From positions 1 through 23,960 of the forward strand of contig CAZGTQ010000436.1 in NCBI GenBank assembly GCA_964528575.1: a DNA stretch of 23,960 nt. Direction: 5' to 3'. Positions 9,781-16,730 of this stretch are shown in pieces. Under the pieces are notes generated by a model. That model searched no databases and had not been told where the DNA came from. It saw nothing but the letters and a program-made list of their open reading frames with translations. Both the position numbers and the translations under genes were made by a program. Origin of the DNA: CAZGTQ01 sp964528575 (GTDB taxonomy: Bacteria; Planctomycetota; UBA1135; GCA-002686595). Each line of letters opens with the position of its first letter. Positions within the stretch are counted from its first letter, which is position 1.

Positions 9781-11612
9781 AGGAACTCGCGGTACTCGCC
9801 GCCGGAGTCCGCCGCGAGGCCTTCGAGCAACGCGGAGCTCTGGCCGACCGCGATGCCGTGGATCTGCACCTTGCGCACCGCGTTGAGCCGCCGCAGCTCC
9901 GCGCGGATCGCGCCTGGATCGGCGAGCTCGCCCGCGTTCGGCGCGCCGTCGCTGAGCGCGTAGATCGTGTCGACGCGCTCGTCGGCGAGCGCGAGCATCA
10001 GCGCGTCGTACAGCGCCGTCGCGCCACCCGCGCGCTGCTCGCGCACGTAGCCCATCGCGCGGGCGCGGGCTTCGTCGTCCATCTGGACGAGCATGTCGGA
10101 CATCGCGTTCGCGCGGCTCGCGAAGAATACGACGTTGAACCAGTCGCCCTCGGGGAACACCGAGAGCGCGCGCGTCAGCTCGTCCTTCGCCACCTCGAGC
10201 TTCGTCGTTTCGTCGCCCTCCTTCGAGCTCGTGCGCTGCGGCCTGGTGCGCGCCGGCTCGCTCATCGAGCCGCTCGTGTCGAGCACGAACGCGACGCGCG
10301 GGCTGTAGATCTGCAGGCCGTAGAACGTCGCCTGGCTCGCGTTCTCCGCGCGCCGCTCGCGGCGCTCGAGCTCGGCAGCCAGCGCGTCCTCGTAGCGCGG
10401 CACGCGGAACGTCGCGCCCTCCGCGCTCCACCACGCACGCCAGCGGTCCGCGACGAGGCCGTGGTCGAGCCCCGTGACGAGCCGCAGCACGCGCGCGGCG
10501 TCGTGACGCAGGCGCGGCTCGTCGCGCTCCATGCGCTCGACGAGCAGCGGGACCGAGTCCGCGCGGCGCAGGTTGCCGACCTGCCAGAGCGCCTCGAGCC
10601 GCACGCGCCGGTCGCCGTCGCCGAGCAGCTCGTACAGGCGCCGGACCGCGTCGGCGGTGCGCAGCTCGGCGAGCGCGACCGCGGCGCCCATCCGCGCGGC
10701 GGGCTCGCGGTGGGCCGCGAGCTCGAACAGGCGCTCGTGCCACTTCGGATCGTCGACGAGGATCCGGCCGAGCGCGACGATCGACGCGCGCAGCACGGCG
10801 GGCTCCTTCGAGCGCAACAGGCTCCACAACGGGCGCACGGCGGCGAGCTCGGCGCGCGCGCCCAGCTCCTCGATCACGCGCAGCCGCAAGCCGTCGTCCT
10901 CGACGTCGAGCAGCTCGACGAGCGGCCCGACGAGCGACTCGCCGAGCGACCCGGCGTCGGCCGGATCGCTCGCCGCGATCACGCGCTCGACGAGCAGCCG
11001 CCGCCACGCGACCGACGTGTCGCTCGCGCGCACGTGTGCGTGGATCAGGCGGTCGGCTTCGGGCCCGACGAAGCGGGCGATCGTCGCGGCGACCCGCTCG
11101 CGCTGATCGCGCGAATCCAGCGTCGCGTGGTCGAGCACCGCGCGCAGCGACGCGGTGTCGCCGCGCGCGCCGAGCACGTCGAGCAGCTGCATGCACGCGT
11201 ACGACGCATGTTTCGCGTCACGCGTCGTGCGCAGGATCGCCTCGAGCTCCGGCCGCACGCGCTCGCCGAAGTGACGCAGCTCGCGCGTCGCCGCGCGTCG
11301 GTTCTCGACGCGCCGGTGGTCGCGCGCCGCGCCGACGACGAACGCGACCGCGCTCTCCTCGAGCTCCACCTTGCCGAGGTACGCGCGAAACGCGCCGTAC
11401 GCGCGGATCAGCTTGCTCTCGTCGCGCAGGACCTCGACCGCGTCGATCGAGGCCGCCAAGGCACGCTCGTCGGCGAACGCCGCGATCGCGTCGAAGATCG
11501 CGGAGCGCACGCGGTCGCGCTGGTTGCGAACCTCGAGCAGCAGGTCGTCGCGCTCGTCCGCGCAGGTGAGCGGCGCGAACAGGCCGAGGAGGACGGTCGC
11601 GAGCGCCAGCAT
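9777..11612 (-). CDS. Secreted VWA-domain protein with HEAT-like repeats
   Basis: 611-residue exported protein. A hydrophobic N-terminus (MLALATVLLGLFAPLTCA) looks like a signal peptide cleaved before DERDD. Residues about 60-390 are helical repeats of HEAT/PBS-lyase type, for example PLWSLLRSKEPAVLRASIVALG and LYELLGDGDRRVRLEALWQVG. The C-terminal von Willebrand factor A domain (about 438-611) has a complete MIDAS: DTSGS at 445-449, T532 in GGATALYDAL and D555 in LSDGAPN. It should therefore bind a divalent metal and a protein ligand. It follows the glycosyltransferase gene by 12 bases and overlaps the HAD gene. The binding partner is unknown; a role as an envelope scaffold or chaperone-like adaptor is inference. 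Confidence 0.87.
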   Translation of the reverse strand: MLALATVLLGLFAPLTCADERDDLLLEVRNQRDRVRSAIFDAIAAFADERALAASIDAVEVLRDESKLIRAYGAFRAYLGKVELEESAVAFVVGAARDHRRVENRRAATRELRHFGERVRPELEAILRTTRDAKHASYACMQLLDVLGARGDTASLRAVLDHATLDSRDQRERVAATIARFVGPEADRLIHAHVRASDTSVAWRRLLVERVIAASDPADAGSLGESLVGPLVELLDVEDDGLRLRVIEELGARAELAAVRPLWSLLRSKEPAVLRASIVALGRILVDDPKWHERLFELAAHREPAARMGAAVALAELRTADAVRRLYELLGDGDRRVRLEALWQVGNLRRADSVPLLVERMERDEPRLRHDAARVLRLVTGLDHGLVADRWRAWWSAEGATFRVPRYEDALAAELERRERRAENASQATFYGLQIYSPRVAFVLDTSGSMSEPARTRPQRTSSKEGDETTKLEVAKDELTRALSVFPEGDWFNVVFFASRANAMSDMLVQMDDEARARAMGYVREQRAGGATALYDALMLALADERVDTIYALSDGAPNAGELADPGAIRAELRRLNAVRKVQIHGIAVGQSSALLEGLAADSGGEYREFL

Positions 11613-11624
11613 GCGACGATGGGA

Positions 11625-13106
11625 TCACGTCGCCGCCGAGACGTCGAGCACTTGCCGCGTACGGAGCCTCTCGCGCACCGACAGGCCGCCGACCCACGTG
11701 AAGCCCCACAGGAACAGGAGCAGGAACGGCAGCGAGCCCCACAGGCCCTGGCGCACCGCGACGGCGACGGCCCAGGCGAACCAGAGCGCGAGGAGGAGCT
11801 CCGCTCCCGCCAGCCCGCCGAGCGCCGCGGCGTAGCGCCGCGCGCGCGGCGCATCGCCGTCCTTCGGCGTGCGCACGAACACGCCCGGGTCGCGCCGCAG
11901 CCCCTCGAGGACGGCGTGCGTCTGGCTCACGCTCATGCCGATGCCGAGCGCGACCGCTGCGGGGATGTCGCGCAGGCGTTGCAGCGGCGAGCGGCCGAGC
12001 GCGCGCTGGCTGCACTCGTAGAACAGGACGACGGACAGCGTGCAGAGCGTGAAGAGCGAGACGTGGACCAGGTTCGCCGCCGGCAGGCGGACCTGCATCG
12101 CGAGCGGCAGGAGCACGGCGAGCGCGAGCACGAGCGGGCAGCCGCTGTTGCCCGACAGGTGCGCGAGCGCCTCGAGCCGCACGCGCCACGGCAGGTCGGC
12201 GGAGATGAGCCTCGGCCCGAGCTTGCGCGCGACCTGCACGCTGCCCTTCGCCCAGCGATGTTGTTGCGACTTGAACGCGCCGATCGTCGGCGGCACCTCG
12301 GCCGGCGCGACGAGCGCGGGCGCGTAGACGAAGCGCCAGCCCGCGAGCTGCGCGCGGTAGGAGAGGTCGAGGTCCTCGGTCAGCGTGTCGTGCTGCCAGC
12401 CACCCGCGTCCTCGATCGCGCGCCGCCGCCACACGCCGGCGGTGCCGTTGAAGTTGAAGAACAGCCCGCGGTCGTAGCGCACCTTGTGCTCGATCACGAA
12501 GTGGCCGTCGAGCAGCGTCGCCTGCGCGCGCGTCAGCGCGCTCTGCTCGCGGTTCACGTGGCCCCAGCGCGCCTGCGCCATCCCGACGCTCGGATCGTCG
12601 AAGTGCGGAACGATGCGCCGCAGGAAATCGCGGTCCGGCAGGAAGTCCGCGTCGAAGATGCACAGCAGCTCGCCGCGTGCGCGCTGCATGCCCCAGTCGA
12701 GCGCGCCCGCCTTGAAGCCCGTTCGATCGGTCCGACGCAGGACGCGCGCCTCCACGCCGCGGGCGCGCAGTGCGACGACGGCGCGCTCGGCGATCGCGGT
12801 CGTCTCGTCGTCCGAGTCGTCGAGGACCTGGATCTCGAAGCGCTCGCGCGGGTAGTCGAGCGCTCCCACGCTCTCGATCAGCCGCGCCGCCACCGTGCGC
12901 TCGTTGAAGATCGGGAGCTGCACGGTGACGAAGGGCCAGGCGGCCGCCGCACGGTCGTCGTCGGCTCGGTCGGCCTCGCCGGCTCGATCGAGCCAGCGGA
13001 ACCGAGCGAGCAGCGCCAGCCGGTGCGCGCCGTAGAGCCCGAGCAGCGCGAGGATCGCGAAGTAGCTTCCGAGCAGTGCGGTGTCGGGGGACACGAGGAG
13101 GTCCAA
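11625..13106 (-). CDS. Processive family 2 glycosyltransferase (beta-mannan/cellulose-synthase type)
   Basis: 493-residue inner-membrane glycosyltransferase. A TM helix at about 11-33 leads to the cytosolic GT-A domain. The processive GT2 motifs are QLPIFNE (63-69), DDS (96-98), DADF (152-155), TED (243-245, catalytic acid D245) and QQHRW (281-285, the QxxRW acceptor motif). Four to five further TM segments follow from about 325. The QLPIFNE start and the overall layout are closest to bacterial and plant glucomannan/mannan synthase-like enzymes rather than BcsA, since no PilZ domain is present. The longest start is TTG at 13106; a GTG four codons in is an alternative. The gene lies 12 bases after the SGNH gene, suggesting joint polysaccharide synthesis and modification. 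The sugar donor is unknown. Confidence 0.88.
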   Translation of the reverse strand: MDLLVSPDTALLGSYFAILALLGLYGAHRLALLARFRWLDRAGEADRADDDRAAAAWPFVTVQLPIFNERTVAARLIESVGALDYPRERFEIQVLDDSDDETTAIAERAVVALRARGVEARVLRRTDRTGFKAGALDWGMQRARGELLCIFDADFLPDRDFLRRIVPHFDDPSVGMAQARWGHVNREQSALTRAQATLLDGHFVIEHKVRYDRGLFFNFNGTAGVWRRRAIEDAGGWQHDTLTEDLDLSYRAQLAGWRFVYAPALVAPAEVPPTIGAFKSQQHRWAKGSVQVARKLGPRLISADLPWRVRLEALAHLSGNSGCPLVLALAVLLPLAMQVRLPAANLVHVSLFTLCTLSVVLFYECSQRALGRSPLQRLRDIPAAVALGIGMSVSQTHAVLEGLRRDPGVFVRTPKDGDAPRARRYAAALGGLAGAELLLALWFAWAVAVAVRQGLWGSLPFLLLFLWGFTWVGGLSVRERLRTRQVLDVSAAT

Positions 13107-13115
13107 CGGGGGGCG
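13101..13115. repeat. Direct repeat copy A at 3' side of SGNH gene
   Basis: GTCCAACGGGGGGCG (six G) spans the start codon of the glycosyltransferase gene. A second copy with eight G lies at 14201-14217 in the same orientation, on the other side of the SGNH hydrolase gene. The 10-base core GTCCAACGGG recurs at 20814-20823. Confidence 0.75.
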
Positions 13116-13118
13116 TGT

Positions 13119-14165
13119 TCAGTCCACGGGGAGCCAGCCGTGCTCGCGCAGCAACGCGAGCACGCGCTGGGCGACGAGCCGGTAGCCTGCGGGCCGGGGA
13201 TGATAGCGGTCGCCGCGCAGGAACAGCTCCCGCGGCGGCTCGCTCTCGTGCGCCCAGGCGCGGAACTCTTGCTCCAGGCTGACGAAGGGGATCTCGAGCC
13301 GGCCGCAGAGGGCGGTCAAGAGCTCGATCGGCGTGCGGTCGAAGCTGTCGCGGTAGACCTGGCTCTCGTACGGGAAGAGGAAGACCGCGATCTCGGCCCC
13401 GGCGGCGTGCGCCGCGTCCCGCAGGGCGCGCAGCGACTCCTCCTCGGCGGCCCACACGGCCGGGTCGCCCCGGTCGCGGCCCGCCTCGCGCGCGAACCGC
13501 TCCGCGTTCGCCCAGTCGCGCCCGCGCTGCGCGTCGTAGTACGTCGCGCGCAGCCAGCGGTAGAGCGCCGAGCGCCCGAGCGCATCGCGCGTCCCGCGCG
13601 GCAGCAGCGCGCGTGCACCGCTGCGGCGGAACACCGCCTCGTCGACGGCGCGCACCGAATTGGGGAAATCGTTCAGGTTGTAGCCGACGACGACGACGTC
13701 GGGCTCGAGCTCGAGCCCCAGCGAGAGGAACGCCTCGCGGTAGTCGCGGCCCGCGTACCCATTCACGCCGAGATTGGCGACGCGCACGGTCTCGTCGGGC
13801 AGCTCCTCGCGCAGCATCCGCTCGAGCTGTCGTGGCCAGGTGTCGGCCTCGACGACCCCCTTCCCGAACGTGCACGAGTCTCCGAGGCAGACGACGCGCA
13901 GCTCCTGCTCGGCGGCTTCGCTCGCGATCTCCGGCCCGCGCAGTCCGAGCGCATTGATCTCGTACCAGGTCCCGTCCCAGCGCCCTTCGAACCCCGGCTG
14001 GTGCACGTGGCGCAGCCGCTCGTGCGCCTCGTACGGATTGCGGTCGAACAACGAGAACGGCCCGGGCTCGGCCGCGCGCGCAACGAGCTCGAGCACGACG
14101 AGGAACGCGACGAGCGAGACGAGCGCGACCGCGAGCTTGCGGGCGAAACGGCGCAGACGGGACAT
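13119..14165 (-). CDS. Membrane-anchored SGNH/GDSL hydrolase
   Basis: 348-residue protein with a basic N-terminus (MSRLRRFARK) and a TM anchor at about 11-29, placing the catalytic domain outside the cytoplasmic membrane. Block I is LGDSCTFGKG with nucleophile S97. The Block II glycine lies in NLGVNGYAG (131-139), Block III is YNLNDF (N165), and Block V is GDRYHP (D319, H322). All SGNH residues are therefore present. The ATG at 14165 has no Shine-Dalgarno sequence but immediately precedes the basic n-region. Together with the downstream GT2 gene, it could remove or transfer acyl groups on an exported polysaccharide, as related SGNH proteins do in alginate and cellulose systems; this is inference. 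The gene is bracketed by 15-17 bp direct repeats. Confidence 0.86.
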   Translation of the reverse strand: MSRLRRFARKLAVALVSLVAFLVVLELVARAAEPGPFSLFDRNPYEAHERLRHVHQPGFEGRWDGTWYEINALGLRGPEIASEAAEQELRVVCLGDSCTFGKGVVEADTWPRQLERMLREELPDETVRVANLGVNGYAGRDYREAFLSLGLELEPDVVVVGYNLNDFPNSVRAVDEAVFRRSGARALLPRGTRDALGRSALYRWLRATYYDAQRGRDWANAERFAREAGRDRGDPAVWAAEEESLRALRDAAHAAGAEIAVFLFPYESQVYRDSFDRTPIELLTALCGRLEIPFVSLEQEFRAWAHESEPPRELFLRGDRYHPRPAGYRLVAQRVLALLREHGWLPVD

Positions 14166-14200
14166 GAGAGCGAGTATGGAAACAGAGCGGGCGGGGCGAT

Positions 14201-14217
14201 GTCCAACGGGGGGGGCG
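14201..14217. repeat. Direct repeat copy B at 5' side of SGNH gene
   Basis: GTCCAAC followed by eight G and CG, matching copy A at 13101-13115 except for two extra G. On the minus strand it reads CCCGTTGGAC and ends about 35 bases before the SGNH start codon. TTGGAC could be a -35 hexamer, but no good -10 lies at the right spacing. Confidence 0.75.
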
Positions 14218-14229
14218 TCCCTAGCCCCC
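14211..14229 (-). terminator. GC hairpin downstream of alpha/beta hydrolase gene
   Basis: GGGGGC (14211-14216) and GCCCCC (14224-14229) form a perfect 6-bp stem with a 7-base loop in the 119-base gap after the alpha/beta hydrolase gene. There is no T-tract, so it is at best a partial terminator. It marks a likely boundary between the upstream five-gene and downstream four-gene blocks. It overlaps direct repeat copy B. Confidence 0.35.
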
Positions 14230-14284
14230 ACGCGCCCGGGGGACCAACGCGCGGAATGCCGCGGACGCGCGTCCTGTCGCTCTT

Positions 14285-15130
14285 TCATCGTACGCTCTGC
14301 GCGCTGCCCAGCTCCCCAGCGAGGAACTCCACCGTCTCCGCCAGCACGAGCTCCAACTCCGGCGTCGGCGCGCCGAGCGGGTGACGCGCACCGAACGTGT
14401 GATCGCCGCCGGGGACGTGGAGCACGCGGGCGAGGCCCGGACGAAACGCGCATGCGAGCGCGTCGCCAGCCTCCGGCGGCACGGCGAGATCGCAATCGCC
14501 CTGCACGATGAGCGCCGGGTGGCGTGCTCGCCCGCACGCCGCGCGGATGTCGAGCCGTCCGCGGTTGCGCTCGGCCGACTCGAGCACCTCGACGCGGACC
14601 GGGTGCCGCTTGCCGGACGCGAAGCTGCGCAGGTGCAGATGGCCCTGCTCGCGCCAGCGGCGCAGCCGCGCGGGCGAGAACCGCAGGATCGAGTCGATCG
14701 CCGCCCAGGTGACGACCGCGCGGTAGGTGCCGTCCTCCGCCGCGTGCACGAGAGCCATGCCGCCGCCGCGGCTGTGGCCGATCAGCGCGACGCGCTCGCG
14801 GTCGAGCAGCGGATGCGCGTTCACGTGTCGGCGCACGTGCTCGAGGTCCTCGAGCTCGCTCACGTAGCTCGCGCGCGCGAACAGGTCCGGCTCCTCGAAC
14901 GTCTCGAGGTCGTCGCCGACGCCGCTGCACGAATGGTTGAAGCGAACGGCGGCGATGCCGCGCGCGACGAGCCGCCGCGCGAGCTCCGGGTAGAAGCCCC
15001 AGCCGAGGAAGCTGCTGAAGCCGTGCACGATCACTGCCGTCGGGTGGGGCGCCGTGTCCTGCGGCAAGTCGATGCATCCGCGCACGACGCGCGGCGGCTC
15101 GTGCTCGACGGGCAGACGGAACGACGACAT
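14285..15130 (-). CDS. Alpha/beta hydrolase (dienelactone-hydrolase-like)
   Basis: 281-residue soluble alpha/beta-fold hydrolase. The oxyanion-hole HG lies in VIVHGFSSFLGW (36-37). The nucleophile elbow is GHSRGGG with S120. The acid is probably D214 in QGDCDLAVPP, and the catalytic histidine H244 is in GGDHTFGARHPLG. The overall pattern suits the serine-hydrolase or esterase class that acts on acyl, peptide or lactone bonds; the substrate cannot be told. No signal peptide is visible, so it should be cytoplasmic. The ATG at 15130 lies 5 bases after the DUF72 gene stops, so both are on one transcript. A hairpin follows the gene in the 119-base gap before the SGNH gene. Confidence 0.85.
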   Translation of the reverse strand: MSSFRLPVEHEPPRVVRGCIDLPQDTAPHPTAVIVHGFSSFLGWGFYPELARRLVARGIAAVRFNHSCSGVGDDLETFEEPDLFARASYVSELEDLEHVRRHVNAHPLLDRERVALIGHSRGGGMALVHAAEDGTYRAVVTWAAIDSILRFSPARLRRWREQGHLHLRSFASGKRHPVRVEVLESAERNRGRLDIRAACGRARHPALIVQGDCDLAVPPEAGDALACAFRPGLARVLHVPGGDHTFGARHPLGAPTPELELVLAETVEFLAGELGSAQSVR

Positions 15131-15135
15131 CGCGC

Positions 15136-16020
15136 TCAGAACAGCATCTGCTGACCTTCGACGCGCGCGACCGCGGCGACCCGCGGGTATGTGGCGATCA
15201 GCTCGGCCGGGGCGAGCGGCGGCGTCGAGCCGAGCCGCGCCAGGAGCTCGATCGCGTTCACGAGCGCTTTCCCCGCGTAGTGGTTGTTCGTCACGACGTA
15301 CGTGTCCTCGGACTCGGCGACGACGCGCTCGACCATCCGCTCGATCTCGTCGAGCTCCTCGCTCGAGTACAGGTAGTCGTACTTCTCGTCGCGCCCCGCG
15401 CGTGGATCGAACCACGCCTTCGCGTTGCGCCCGTGCACGCGCACGTAGCCGATCCGGCCGGGCGTCGCGTGCTCCGCGGGCGGATGGTCCGGCGACGGCG
15501 ACAGATCGATCGCGGCGAGCGAGTAGCTCGTTCGCTCGAGCCAACGCAGGGCGTCGGGCGTGAACCACGAGCGGTGGCGCAGCTCGACGACGAGCGGGAG
15601 GTGCTCGAAGCGCGCCTCGACGTGCGCGAGACGCTCGCGCGCGCTCGGCGCGTCGCGGAACGAGGCCGGCAGTTGCACGAGCAGCGCGGCGAGCCGCCCC
15701 GTCGCTTGCAGCGGCTCGATTCCGGCCGAGAACTCCTCCGCGAGCCGCTCCGCCTCGCTCGCGTCCGAGAGCGGCGGCCCGTGCGTCCAGTCGCGGTGCA
15801 GCTTCGCGGTGAAGCGGAACGACGGCCGCGGCTCGACGAGGCGTGCCCAATGCGCCGCGTGCTCCGCACGAGGCAACGAGTAGAACGTGCTGTTGATCTC
15901 GACGCAGTCGACGAAACGCGCGAGGTACGCCAGCGCGTGGAAGCCCGGCGGCTTGCGGCGCGGATACACGACGCCCTCCCAATCGGGATACGACCAGCCG
16001 GCGGTACCGACGCGAATCAC
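15136..16020 (-). CDS. DUF72 (YecE-like) family protein
   Basis: 294-residue cytoplasmic TIM-barrel-like protein of the DUF72 family, whose biochemical function is not established. Family marks are IRVGTAGWSYPDWEG at the start, FVDCVEINSTFYSLP (36-50), FRFTAKLHRDWTH (68-80), VVELRHRSWF (144-153), and YVRVHGRN (192-199) followed by YDYLYSSEEL. The C-terminal DTYVVTNNHYAGKALVNAIEL is also typical. The GTG start at 16020 overlaps the DUF374 gene stop as GTGA, which fixes the start and suggests translational coupling. The family is often annotated near nucleic-acid functions, but nothing here supports a specific role. Confidence 0.9.
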   Translation of the reverse strand: MIRVGTAGWSYPDWEGVVYPRRKPPGFHALAYLARFVDCVEINSTFYSLPRAEHAAHWARLVEPRPSFRFTAKLHRDWTHGPPLSDASEAERLAEEFSAGIEPLQATGRLAALLVQLPASFRDAPSARERLAHVEARFEHLPLVVELRHRSWFTPDALRWLERTSYSLAAIDLSPSPDHPPAEHATPGRIGYVRVHGRNAKAWFDPRAGRDEKYDYLYSSEELDEIERMVERVVAESEDTYVVTNNHYAGKALVNAIELLARLGSTPPLAPAELIATYPRVAAVARVEGQQMLF

Positions 16021-16730
16021 GCGTCGCTCCAGTCGTCGGCGACGCCGAGCGCGTCGAACGCGCCGCGCTCCGCCGCGAGGATCGCGCCGCGCACGCGCTC
16101 GGTCCTTTCCGCGAGCGCCGCGTCGTCCGCGTCGCGCGGGACGCGCACCGGCTCGCCGTACGCGAGTGCGACGCGCGCTCCGAGCTTGGGAATGGTGAAT
16201 CGGTCCCAGCTCCGCAGCCGCCACGCGCGATCGCACACGAAGCCGCACGGAACGATCGGCAGCCCCGACTCGCGCGCCATCCAGGCGAGTCCGGGGTTCA
16301 TCGCGTGACGCGGCCCCCGGGGCCCGTCCGGCGTGATGACGACCGTCCGCTCGTCACGCAACGCCTGCGACAGGACGCGCAGCGCGCGCGCGCCGCCGCG
16401 GCTCGACGAGCCACGCACGACCCGGTACCCGAAGCGATCGAGCAGCAGCGTCACGAGACCGCCGTCGTCGCTCGGCGAGACGAGCACGAACCAGCCTCGG
16501 TCCCGGTGCGTGGGCAGGCCGACGAGCATCCGGCCGTGCCACATCGCGAGCAGCCGGCCGCCTCCGCCCAGGTGCTCCTCCCCCATCCGCTCGACGCGCC
16601 AGGTGCCCGCCAGCGCGCGGAGCGCCGACGGCCCGAGCAGCGGCAGCAGCGCGCTCCCGATGCGGCGGCGCGCGATCCGCATCCGTCTGCGCCACTGCGG
16701 CATCGGCTCCGCCCGCCCCGCCCCGCTCAT
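16017..16730 (-). CDS. DUF374 lysophospholipid acyltransferase-like protein
   Basis: 237-residue probable inner-membrane-associated acyltransferase. It has the DUF374 signatures MWHGRML (H65), the SPSDDGGLV segment near 85-93, GYRVVRGSSSRGG, TPDGPRGPRHAMNPGLAWMARESG from 133, and LPIVPCGF. These correspond to PlsC-type acyltransferase blocks. In other bacteria DUF374 genes sit near lipid A or Kdo genes, suggesting acylation of an envelope glycolipid; the acceptor here is unknown. A longer frame exists upstream, but the ATG at 16730 was chosen because it overlaps the upstream stop as ATGA and starts just before the conserved region. It also shares a GTGA overlap with the DUF72 gene. The N-terminus is very Arg-rich (MPQWRRRMRIARRR). 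Confidence 0.87.
   Translation of the reverse strand: MSGAGRAEPMPQWRRRMRIARRRIGSALLPLLGPSALRALAGTWRVERMGEEHLGGGGRLLAMWHGRMLVGLPTHRDRGWFVLVSPSDDGGLVTLLLDRFGYRVVRGSSSRGGARALRVLSQALRDERTVVITPDGPRGPRHAMNPGLAWMARESGLPIVPCGFVCDRAWRLRSWDRFTIPKLGARVALAYGEPVRVPRDADDAALAERTERVRGAILAAERGAFDALGVADDWSDA

Noticed and set aside
9858..14384. 1508-codon plus-strand open frame
   Set aside because: It spans five minus-strand genes with clear catalytic motifs. The translation is repetitive Arg/Glu/Ala/His, typical of antisense frames in very GC-rich DNA.
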